Shown here in pieces: positions 37,701-49,700 of a DNA stretch of 64,000 nt. Position 1 is the first letter of the stretch. Each line of letters opens with the position of its first letter. Position numbers and translations under genes: made by a program. A model generated the notes under the pieces. That model saw only the letters and a list, made by a program, of their open reading frames with translations, had not been told where the DNA came from and ran no database searches. Origin of the DNA: Apostichopus japonicus (taxonomy: Eukaryota > Echinodermata > Holothuroidea > Aspidochirotida > Stichopodidae); contig NC_092576.1 of the NCBI RefSeq assembly GCF_037975245.1, positions 1,979,501 through 2,043,500 of the forward strand, in the 5' to 3' direction.

Positions 37701-40700
37701 AGTCTTTTAACATAATATACAGTATTGGCTGAAGGGGTTCAAAAGGATTATCTTAATTGGTCTCAGACTGGCAATTTGTGTCGTGATTTATACCAGATAA
37801 CTTGAAGCTTGGCAAAATATTTCAGATCTCTTTTGTAGAGCTCACAGCCTATTAACAAATCTTAAAGGGACGTGCATTAGGAATTGGAACATAAATTCTA
37901 TTCTGTAAAATCCTTTCCATGAAATCAAATGGTTGATGCTTTGTCAATATGATAACTGATTACTAATACCTTTCTTTATATATGTTGCAGCATTAGTCAA
38001 TACATCATCTTCATTTTGGTGTGCACAAGTTCATGTATATTAACACACATGGCTTTACCACACTATGAATATAATTAGACATCGTAACCACTAAACGTTT
38101 TCGTTTTCTGGTTGTTTCAGAATTCCCAGTTCTGTTAAGTTTCTGATTTTGCATTATTTCTTACCAGCCTCTAAGTACAATGTACAGACCAAGGTCATTG
38201 CCGTTGACTTCACGTCTGGAAGTGAAATCTATGAAAATATCGGCAAACAGCTGGACGGCTTGGAGATTGGTGTCTTAGTTAACAACGTTGGCATGTCTTA
38301 TCCATATCCGCTGTACTTTCATGAGTTAGAAGACCCAGAGAAGGTATGTTGTAAAATTCATCGCTATATCTTGTCCTGCATCTCAATTCTTGTATGTTTT
38401 CATGTGTTACATGATATACAGAAGGTTTGTAGGAGAAACACTGGCATATCTTGTTGAACTGCAACTCAATTCTTGTGTGCTTATGTGTATTATGGATCAT
38501 ACAGAAACTACGTTAGAGAGAATACTTTCAAAGTTCTTTGCCCTGCATTTGATATTTCTTGTTCCTATTGGGTGTTATAAGTCACTTATATCTAATCTTT
38601 TAACATTTAGGTAGTATTGTATATATTTAAATGTAATAATCATCTTTTTTCAACTGAAAGTGTACATCTGTAGGAGAGTACAGTTACATATGAAAACTGG
38701 AATTGTGTATGTACCTTCACATAGTGCACACATCAGCCGAAAACATTAAATAGTGAACGAAGCAGGAAATTTTATGCGGCATATCAAGATACAAAAATAT
38801 ATAATGTTAATACTGTACATATTTGATGTAATATAAATTTTTTTTCATTTCCAGCTGATTCAGGGAATGATTAATGTTAACTGTTTAGCAGCTACAATGG
38901 TAAGTTGTTTTTTGTTTTGTCTTTCGTAATTTAAGATGCAAATACAGGTGGACTGGTCTAACTCAGTACAAGTTTTGACCAAAAATTAAACGTATTGTTA
39001 GTAACTTCTGATCTTGTTTAAGAGGCATCATGTTATTACCCTGTCTATCTTAAAATGAATACACAATGTTACTTGTATGTAGCCACTGTCAGGGTTGTCA
39101 ATGAGTGATGTACATTGCAGGCAACAAGCACGTAACGTACAGGTGTCTTGACATAAATAATAAATATTAAAACCGAAATAACACAAAATGAAATAGTGAT
39201 AGTGAATTTTTGGAATGTAACTCTATTAAACATTTTTTGATCAAAACTCAGTTGAACAAAAACTTGCCCTGTGTATTCCCCCTCCCACCCCCCTCCCCTC
39301 AAAGATGCCCTATTTAGTAATTTAGATGTATATGTTATACGATCCAGTACAGGTAATATTTGGGTGAAACAGGCTTGTTGAATTTTCCTTTCTTCTCTTC
39401 AGATGACCTACCTCATTGTACCATCTATGCTTTCCAGGTAAATACAGCCTTTTCTTAAACTTTCATTTGGTTCACCTGTTTCAAGTGGTCATCTAGGGTT
39501 TATTCTCTTTGGGCAATTTATTCCACAAACTTTCGATGGATAATTACCAAATTTGCTCACAACTCCTCCGGATGTTTGAGGTCAGCTAGGGGTCAATATT
39601 CAACAACATGAGGTTGCTCCAAACATATCATTGAGCATTGCAAAGAGTTAAAGCCTGCTCCTGTATCTTAAATCACTTTTTGACTGCTTTTCTCTTTCTG
39701 CAAACAGGAAGAAGGGTCTGATCATTAACATTGCATCAGCTGCTGGGTCTCTGCCAACCCCTCTTCTGACAGTTTACTCCAGTACTAAGGTAAGTCACTC
39801 CTACATGGAGGCAACTAGGGCCAGTTCAGCCCCCAGAACACACCACCAAGCAAGAAAAAAGATGAACATTTCTAGTTGAAAGATGCTCAGAATTCAACTT
39901 GAACTGTAAAACTAAAACCTAAGTTTTCATCAGTTACAATTTTCTTATCTCGAGTGAGATTGCAAATTACGTAATATTGCATGTAAATGGACCACTCAAC
40001 GCAATCACCTCCTTCAATGTGGATCTTCTTTTGTCTCCCTCAGTCATACCTAGACTTCTTCTCTCGGGCCCTGAATGTTGAATATTCATCGAAAGGACTC
40101 ATTGTCCAGGTAAGTGTAGAGCTTGGCTCTAAATAAATATTACATCTTGCAGAGAAATAACTTAAAGAACATTGGAAAGGGTTAAAATTTATTGGCAGAA
40201 TAGATAACACAGATCCCTAAGTGATTAAGGATAGTGGAGATCTGGGGACTAACAAAGAATCTATGCAAAGCTTGGATTTATTTGTAAATGTATTTGTAAT
40301 GTCGCCAGTCCTGTTGCGATTTTGGTGCAAAAAGTAATAACTTACGCTTTCATGTACCTGTTTGTTCCTTTACCAGTTAAACATGGTATATGTATTTTGG
40401 CAAATACAACACAAATATAATTTTAAATTGATATGGTTTTTCTTGTTTGTCAATTATTTAGGTGTTGTATCCAATCTTGTGTTTTACTGTGATAAATAAA
40501 TATATATATATATATATATATATCTGTCTGTGATTTCGAGTTGGTTAGCTACATGTTTGATCTCTAGAGTAAGGCAAAATATGTCACCAAAAACGAGCTA
40601 GTATTGTTCGATACCTGTAGGTGACAAACGCCTAGGTCTACAGTAGAATTACGACCTTCCTTACCGGTTTCGAACCTCTGGATATACAATCAGCGTTCGA

Positions 40701-43700
40701 AAGTTGCCAATGCATTTATTGTAACATTAATAATTTATTCTTCACAGTCTGTCATGCCATACTTTGTGGTGTCCAAGCTCAGCAAAATCAGGAGAAGTTC
40801 TTTCACCGTTCCAACGGCCACGTCCTACGTCAAGTCGGCTTTGGCAACGGTCGGCAATGAGACCCGAACATTCGGGTGCTTTGTTCATAATCTGCAGGTG
40901 CGTATTATGGATTTTGTTACACTGACTAATAAGTTTACTGTAGGTGCCTGTTGATGCATTCACAAAAAAACAGTATCGATCAGCATGAAGCAGCCAGAGA
41001 CTAAAGAAGTGAGAGAAGAATCAAAATCAGAACAGCTAACAAGATCTGTCAAACGTTTCAAACTTAAGTTTTCAAATTGTTGCTTTTGATATTAATACAC
41101 AGGAAGTTGGACAAATTACACACACACACACAACATACACTATCCCTCCTCATGGAAACACGTCATTCTCTCGGCTTCAACAGCTTGGTGTTTTTTTTTA
41201 ATGTATACTCATTGCAAGAGCAAGAATACTGCAGTTCAATTGATGTCAGAATTGTACAAACTGTTGATCTGAATTGCAACTATAAAACTAAGACAGCATT
41301 GCGAGAGATAGTTTCGTGATGACAAGATGATTGTTTTGAATATGGTTGTTGTGATGTGTAAGTTCATCTCCATGTGCAGTTTAATAGTTCAATGAAATAA
41401 AAATGATTAACAAGTTAATTGCCAAGATAGTATACAGCACATAATATACGTATATAATGAAATCATGTCGGATGGAAAAGGTGGGGAGATGGGAGTGTTG
41501 GGAAGGTGTTTTTAGTATTGTTATTAAATTGCCACATACAATCAGGCTGGCCCCATGCAAAACTAATTATTAAAACTGAAACTCACAACTTACTTAAAGG
41601 ACTGAAGCATCCCTTAATTCATTTATATACTTTCTCTTTTCTGTTAAGTCGTTGTTCTTTGCTCTGAGGTATATTACTCCTTTAATCAAAATCACTGTCA
41701 ACTTTGTCTCTGTAAACTCATCAATGAAAGCAAAACGTAGAAGCCATTACAGATATATCATACAAAGATGAAAAGCAAAAAGAAAAGAAACAAAATATAT
41801 ATAAAGTGCTCTTTCTCTTCTTCTTGCCTAGGGTTCTGTTTTCCCCAATTTACCCGAGTGTGTCAGTGATTTTGTTCTGATGGCAATTTTCGGTGCTTAT
41901 CGCAAACGGATGATGAAGTTGGCTCAAGAAAAATCCAAGTCTAACTAGGAAAAAAGTCTGTTCTGCTGCAAAGAGAGAGAAATGAAATTGAAGATCACAA
42001 GTGTCTTCTAAATTTGATTGTTAAACGTCATAACGCCATTCGGTGGCAGGTTTATAAACTTGATTGAATATTCTTAGTTTGTCTTAAAGGCAGCATTAAA
42101 TGAATGAAGTATGTAAAGATTTTTCAAAGAAACACTTTCAACAATCAGAGTCTGATTTGATAGCTAAAAATGGTCTTTCTTAGAAGCAAATATCTCTTTT
42201 GATAGACTTTAAAGGTGCAGTACTAAATTAATATAATGCCATATTTAGCACACAGATTCTAATTATTTTTTTATTTCTTTGACAAGAAGCAAAATAATTA
42301 AATTGAAACGATAACACTTCATTCAACCTATTGAAGTGACTGGACTCTCAACTTTAGAACATTGAGTAACACATTGAGTCAATTTTAAAAATGCAACACA
42401 TATGTGGACATGGAAGCATAGGACTTTAACCATTCAAAATGTCAAGTTTGGCACATAGACAGCATGTCAGCTTTTAACAAGCAACGCAAAATTGTAAATG
42501 ATAATCAAATGACTTAAACGTTATCAATGTGACTGGACTCTTAAGTTTAGCACAAAGTAGCAAGTAAACTTTAAAAATGAAACACCTCTTTGGAAATGAA
42601 ACCATAGGACTTTTACCTTTCAAAATGTCAAGTTTGGCACACAAACAGCAAGTCCGTCTTTAATGAGCAATGCTTTTTTTTTAAATGCAATCAAAAGGAT
42701 GTAACTTATCAATGTAACTGGACTTTCAAATTAGTCAGTCTTTAAGAATTAAGACCAAAATCAATAGGAAGGAATATGTAAGACTTAAAACCTACCAAAG
42801 TTGCTAGGCTGCCAAGTTTACACACAGTAAGTCAGTGTTATTTTACAATGGATACCAAAACAATCACATATTTTTCATGGACACAAGCCACATACCTGGT
42901 ATACATTGCATATTGTCAAGGATCATTGGTCGTGGACAACATCCTTGGGTGCTCCTTCTCTGAAGCAACAAGAAAAACCCTTTGGATGATTTTGACGATT
43001 GAAAGCAACAAACTGTCACATATTTAAAGCTCAAGTGTAAACTTATACATCAGTTAAATTTCACATAAGAAAACAAATTATATTTTGGTTGCTTCTCATA
43101 CGACATAATAGTGCCTTGTGAATGTTTTTTTTTTCAAGTTAAGAACACCACATTGGAAGGAATTAAAATAAAAGTTGTTTATTGAGTTGATTTTGATAAA
43201 ATTAGTTGGTATAAAAATTAGAGGTTACTTCCCATAACAATGACTGACTGGCTCTGTTATATTTACACATCAGAACTTGATGTAAAAGGTGGCCTGGAGG
43301 ACGTTTATTAAGTTTTATTAAATTCAATGATAAAATAGTCAGAACATTTTGTTCCCATTTTGTGAAAAATAAAGAGAATGTTAGGAAATACTACTACCAT
43401 CTGCTTGCCTCATCTTTGTCTTGGTGATATAGTTTAGTCTTATTAACTCTGTATTACATATTAGATTCTGATATAAAAAGTTGCTCCGATGAGTTTGATT
43501 GAATTTGCATCTCACTAGTAACATATTCAGAACATTTCTAAACCCTTCTAAAATGTGCAAAATAAATGCTAGTAATGACTACTAACATATACTTACCCGA
43601 GTTACCTCATCTTTGTTAAATTACGTCTTCCCTCTCCTCCTCCTATCAGTGATCTTGTCACATGTTTCATATTATACAACTTTAACTTTCGTGAAATGTG

Positions 43701-46700
43701 ATGAGACTTTTGCTTGGTGATGCCTTGAGAAAACTTTTATGAAATTTGAAGTTTTACTAGTAAACTAGTCAGAATATGTCTGAAGTATGAAGGAAATTTT
43801 ATTTTTGGCTACTGACATTTATGTTTGCCTCATATGTGTAAAGTTACCCCCGGTGGTCTCACATGTTGGACAGTGTGATGATTTTTTATCCTGTTTTTAG
43901 CTCATACCAGCATGCTGGTGTGAGCTATTGTTACAGTGCAGCGTCTATCACTCTATCACTCTATCCGTCAACAATTGGTAAAACCGCTCCCACTCGCACA
44001 GTGTTTGATGGAATTTCATGAAACTTGGACACAAGGACCATTGGGTATAGGGCCAACAGAGATGGTCCGAAATTTGGGGTCAAAGGTCACCTGTGGGCCG
44101 TAATGGGCCATGTTGTGGAAATACGCAAAATGCTTCTTCTCCTACAGTTTCCATGGTACAATGTTGAGGGTTTGTCACGATAGTACTGTGGAAGTTTTAC
44201 CTTCAGGGTGTTCATGAATTTGAGATCAAAGATCAACTAGGGGTCTTTTGTGGCCCGGGCCGCGGCCCTATATTTTCAAATTGCTCCTGTTCGTACAGTG
44301 TATGGCCAGTTATAATGAAACTTGGTCACAATGTTCCTTGGGATGAGAGTTACGAGGGGTGTTCGGAAAATTGAGGTCAAATGTCATTTAGGGGGTCACC
44401 GGGGTCATTCTTTGTAATATTTTCAAATATATCTCAATCTCCTCAAGATTTTGATGGATCATATTCAAAGTTGAACTGATAATTGTTGGATTGTGTATGA
44501 ATAAGGTGATGTCTAATAATTTTTGGTCAAAAGTTAATTAATTACAATTAATCCCCATTGTTTAAAAAAATCTGAGCCTTCACCTTTGCCAAAGCTCCTT
44601 TAATTTGTCTCCCAGTCTCTGCAGTGTTTGTTTACATTTGTGGTTAAGCTCTGCAGAGGCTGTTAGTGGAATTAAAGCAGGACTGGGAGTTGTTATTAAC
44701 TGTTGAACTGTAAGCATGAGAGCCCTATAGCCAATCAGCACTTGCCGATTCTTAGAAGTCTCTGAGCCTGAGGTATGTAGGCAGCCAGCCAAAATTTTGG
44801 CAAGGAGTGCTTCAGGTCTGCTCTGGTAGAGAGGAGAAAGTTTAATAGGGTAGGTCAGTGGTATTGTTTGAGAGAGTGGGTAAAATAGGATTTAAAGGGG
44901 CAAAATAGGAATTATAGCCAGTGGTGTGGCCAGGGTTCTGCTAACGGAGGGGGGGGGGGGGTTATCCCTCATGGGCCCAAAATTGGTGGAATCTGAAAAA
45001 TTGCCTGAAATTTGGTGGGCCATAACGTTTTGTGGGCCCTACATTTTTAAGCTCGAAAAGGTATGAGCTTCTGCACCATTGGTGCTCCAGTTGAAATTAC
45101 GAACTATGCCCTGAAATATCTATGTTCAATAGTTTAAAGTTATTATTACTATCTATTTGCCCTGTCACTCATGAAATATTGTCTGTACGTAACTGCAGAG
45201 CCTACAATGATAAAATAAATTAAAAGTATTACACATGTTTCTTCTTTCCTTGTAATTAAGTCTGTCCAAACCTTTCATGTAATGTCCCCATTACATGTAA
45301 TGTCCCCATAAGTTTTGGGCGTTTGAAATCACACTTGTAAAGTTCAAATGGAGATATCTTGAAACAGATTGTACTAACTGAATGATCATACAGGTTTCAT
45401 GAAATACACTACAGTTCGACTACTTCACCAACGTCAGGCTACACACTTCACACAAGTTTAAACTTCCTGAAACTTATAATCCCTTACCGAAATCCCAGAT
45501 CTGGGCCAGATATAAAAATCCAGATCTGGCCCAGATCTGGAATTTCAATCTGGGCCAGATCTGCTGCAGATCTGGAATTTATATCTGGCCAGATAAAAAA
45601 TTGGGCAGATATAACTTGATATAAAATAAAGTTTTATATGGCCCATATAAAATTTGATCTGGTTAAATTTTATTGCATCCATATCTGGGCCAGATAAAAT
45701 TTTATCTGGTTGATATAAAGAAAATCCAGATAAAGTTTTATATGGCCCATATAAAATTTGATCTGGTTAAATTTTATTGCATCCATATCTGGGCCAGATA
45801 AAACTTTATCTGGTTGATATAAAGAAAATCCAGATAAACTTTTATATGGCCCATATAAAATTTGATCTGGCTAAATGTTATTGCCATCCACATCTGGGCC
45901 AGATAAAACTTTATCTGGTTGATATAAAGAAAATCCAGATAAACTTTTATATGGCCCATATAAAATTTGATCTGGCTAAATGTTATTGCATCCATATCTG
46001 GGCCAGATAAAACTTTATCTGGTTGATATAAAGAAAATCCAGATAAACTTTTATATGGCCCATATAAAAGTTTATCTGGCTAATTTTGTTGCCATCCATA
46101 TCTGGGCCAGATACAACTTTATCTGGTTGATATAAAGAAAATCCAGATAAACTTTTTATATGACCAATATAAAAAAATATATCTGGCTAAAATGTCAATC
46201 AAATAGGAAATAAGTGGCCAAAACTGGACTAGCATTGATATTAACTTTCCAACGTGATCAGTTATCTCTGTTCTGGTACGGAGACCCATACAGAGAGCAA
46301 GACACACACAAAATATAAACACAGCTGTGTTCCGACTTAACTGGATTGGAACAAAGTGGAAATATGTTATGTGCAAGCTCCTTGCTGTTACCTAATCCGA
46401 CTGCTATGGTCATAAAATGACCGCTGTTCAAAAATAATACTTGAAGGTTGAGTTCTTTATTCTTCTGTGGTCCTGTAGATGTTGATACTAAATTGCGTTG
46501 TGCTATTCTTTTATTTAATATATTTGCTTTAATAAATAAGTTCCAGGAGGGCGATATATGTTCCATTCAGTATCGAAGTTCAGTCCCAAAATATATTCCT
46601 TGTTGCCATCCGTTCCAAAAACTTCTTCCTTACTTCGGACTGTTCAGTTCACTATAGAAACCTTTGCCAATGTCCTGACATCAATAGGATATTATTTATG

Positions 46701-49700
46701 AATCTCCATCACCTTTTCTTAATGTACCAATCCTTTCTGTTAAACTTCCTTCTGCTCTTTACTCCTACCATGTGGACACTACAGTAGTGTACACATAGCT
46801 CCCTTTCCTATCTCACTCCTACAAAGTATCAAAACACATATGTCCATTGTTCAAAAGTGGCCTTCACACTTAATCAACCTCTGAGTCATCCTGTTTCAAG
46901 CTAAGACCCTGTGGTTGCCTAGCAACCCAGATAGATTCCCCCTTTGACTTAGTGTATACACTGTAAGTGATTTACTATTGAAATATATATGCAAAGTGCA
47001 GTACCACAATATAGTGCAATGTAAATCTCTATGAAAATAAACTATGTAAGAGCATACAGTCTTAAAGTTTTATCTGTCAATATAAAGTCAAGTATAACTG
47101 GATAAACATGATGTATATCCAGTTATACCTGACTTTATATTGACAGATAAAACTTGATCTGCATATCTGGATTGACTCTATATCCAGTCATATCTGGCTT
47201 TATATGGCCAGATAAAACTTGATCTGCATATCTGGGTTGACTCTATATCCAGTTATATCTGGCTTTATATGGCCAGATAAAACTTGATCTGCATATCTGG
47301 ATTGTCTCTATATCCAGTTATATCTGGCTTTATATGGCCAGATAAAACTTGATCTGCATATCTGGATTGGCTCTATATCCAGTTATATCTGGCTTTATAT
47401 GGCCAGATAAAACTTGATCTGCATATCTGGATTGACTCTTTATCCAGTTATATCTGGCTTTATATGGCCAGATAAAACTTGATCTGCATATCTGGATTGG
47501 CTCTTTATCCAGTTATATCTGGCTTTATATGGCCAGATAAAACTTGATCTGCATATCTGGATTGGCTCTATATCCAGTTATATCTGGCTTTATATGGCCA
47601 GATAAAACTTGATCTGCATATCTGGATTGTCTCTATATCCAGTTATATCTGGCTTTATATGGCCAGATAAAACTTGATCTGCATATCTGGATTGTCTCTA
47701 TATCCAGTTATATCTGGCTTTATATGGCCAGATAAAACTTTATCTGCATATCTGGATTGACTCCATATCCAGTTATATCTGGCTTTATATGGCCAGATAA
47801 AACTTGATCTGCATATCTGGATTGACTCCATATCCAGTTATATCAGGCTTTATATGGCCAGATAAAACTTGATCTGCATATCTGGATTGACTCTATATCC
47901 AGTTATATCTGGCTTTATATGGCCAGATAAAACTTTATCTGCATATCTGGATTGACTCTATATCCAGTTATATCTGGCTTTATATGGCCAGATAAAACTT
48001 GATCTGCATATCTGGATTGACTCTATATCCAGTTATATCTGGCTTTATATGGCCAGATAAAACTTGATCTGGCCAGATTAAACCAGATATAAAGCCAGAT
48101 CTGGCATTTCGGTAAGGGATACTGTGTGAACAATGTCCTCAGACTTTGACCCGTGCTGTTTCAGATGACCTTTGACCAATACTAACAACAATCCCAAATC
48201 ACTTGTATCTTAGGGGGAATCTACATAACAAATATGAAATGTCCAGTTATCCTTCTGAGGTTAGAGTGTTTACGAGCAAGGGTCACACACATGCTGCATA
48301 CACACGCCATCACCATCGCATAGATTCCTTCTTCCTTCGGCAAGGAATCAGAAACAGATAAAGGCATTCTGTATGTAGGAAATATGTCGTCTTCTTCTGA
48401 ACTGATGAATACAGAGTATATACAGTTATCTGTTAAGTAGACGAACTGTAGTGTTTTTCATGAAACCTGAAAATCACTGTAACTGGATAATTTTGTGTCA
48501 AGTTGAAACTTCTAATTTGCTTCAAGTCAATGGTTGATTAAGGGTAGCAGAAATTAAAGCCTCAAAAACCTTTCTTCTTAGGGAGTGGCCAGTAATAAGC
48601 TTTTCGTTTCAGCATGACATTTTGTGCAAGGACATGGTGAACAGGAAAGCACAAAATTGGTCAGATCGTAAATGATATCAATTGTTGTTATGAAATTGAA
48701 AACGATTTACGTTTTTAAGAACCTAATTAGTAATACCTGAAAGGTTACACCATGTCAGGGTAATATTTCATTGCTCTCACTATGTTGGTATACATCCCAT
48801 ACTTAATTGGTACAGGTTTAAGATGCTGTTTAAGATGTCATTTGTATCTAAGTTTCATCAGAAAATACTGCAAGATATATTAAACTACTGTGAATTGTCA
48901 ACATAATAGACCTCGGTGATTTAACTTGACAAAAAGTACTTGACCTTAACCATTCACAGTTGCCCAAATAATGATTGTTAGTACAAGTACATTTAGTGAC
49001 AGATATCGTCCAATAGGTCATTTGAATTCAACAGAGGTCAAAATCTGGAAACCTTGTAAGCTTGCAAATATAATTATTTCTATGACGAATGGCTTTTCTG
49101 TTACACTAAAGGTCATATGATGTGACCGTTCTTGTTTTAAGTGGCTGAGAGGGTCTCCATTGTCATTAATGACTGTTATCTGTAATTTAACATTCTGAAG
49201 GATAATACCTTTGCAATGTCCAAGTTATCTGGTATGATGTTCTGGTATTTGACTTTAGGACAGTTTTCTCAGTTGTTGTATCAATCACGTGATCCAATAT
49301 ACAGTATACATTTATAGGCAAGGAATCACTAAGTCTGCTGGCTTTCTGGTTATAATTACTGTCAGTCAGTTATTGCACCCTGCATATGACTAATCTTCAG
49401 TAATTGCTTGTGTAATCTGATTATTTAATCCAAATTGCTAAACAAGTAAAATAATGTTTTCCTTACCCTGGATCAATAGTCAAGTGCCACGAAGACTCAC
49501 TATCAAGAGAAGTGACGCCCAGCAAAAGAAGAAAAAACAATTGTGTAATAGTTTTGGATAATATCCTTGTTTTTAAGATGTAATCGTTAGCTAACGTTGT
49601 CGTTTTTTTCTCCCCTCAGGGCGCCGTGGTTAGTTATGTTCCGGAGGTTATCAGCGACTATGTACAGCTTTCCATGCATGAGGGGCTTCGGAAGTACGCT

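Larger units (their letters stand above)
45479..48120. mobile_element. Transposon-like element built of two hairpin satellites, with 24-bp inverted ends
   Basis: The left end CCCTTACCGAAATCCCAGAT plus CTGG (45481-45504) matches the reverse complement of 48095-48118 at 23 of 24 positions. Both are bordered by AT, which may be a 2-bp target duplication or part of the inverted repeat. Inside are a 104-bp array (45600-46190), a unique core (46191-47040) and a 65-bp array (47085-48080). All repeat types reuse CCAGATA/TATCTGG words also present in the ends. No transposase is encoded. It is inserted between the two alternative last exons of HSD17B12. Confidence 0.82.
41949..49619 (+). other. 3' UTR of isoform A and intron before exon B
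   Basis: 7.7 kb between the two alternative last exons. It begins as 3' UTR for exon A (AATAAA hexamers at 43167, 43368 and 43561 are candidate polyadenylation signals). It also contains a palindrome-ended repeat (43899), a GGTGTGGCCAGG-type repeat fragment (44932) and the satellite-bearing element (45479-48120). Confidence 0.7.

Noticed and set aside
46258-46566. 102-codon frame in the core of the satellite-bearing element as a transposase
   Set aside because: No catalytic acidic triad, zinc finger or other transposase motif seen; the length is within chance for this composition.
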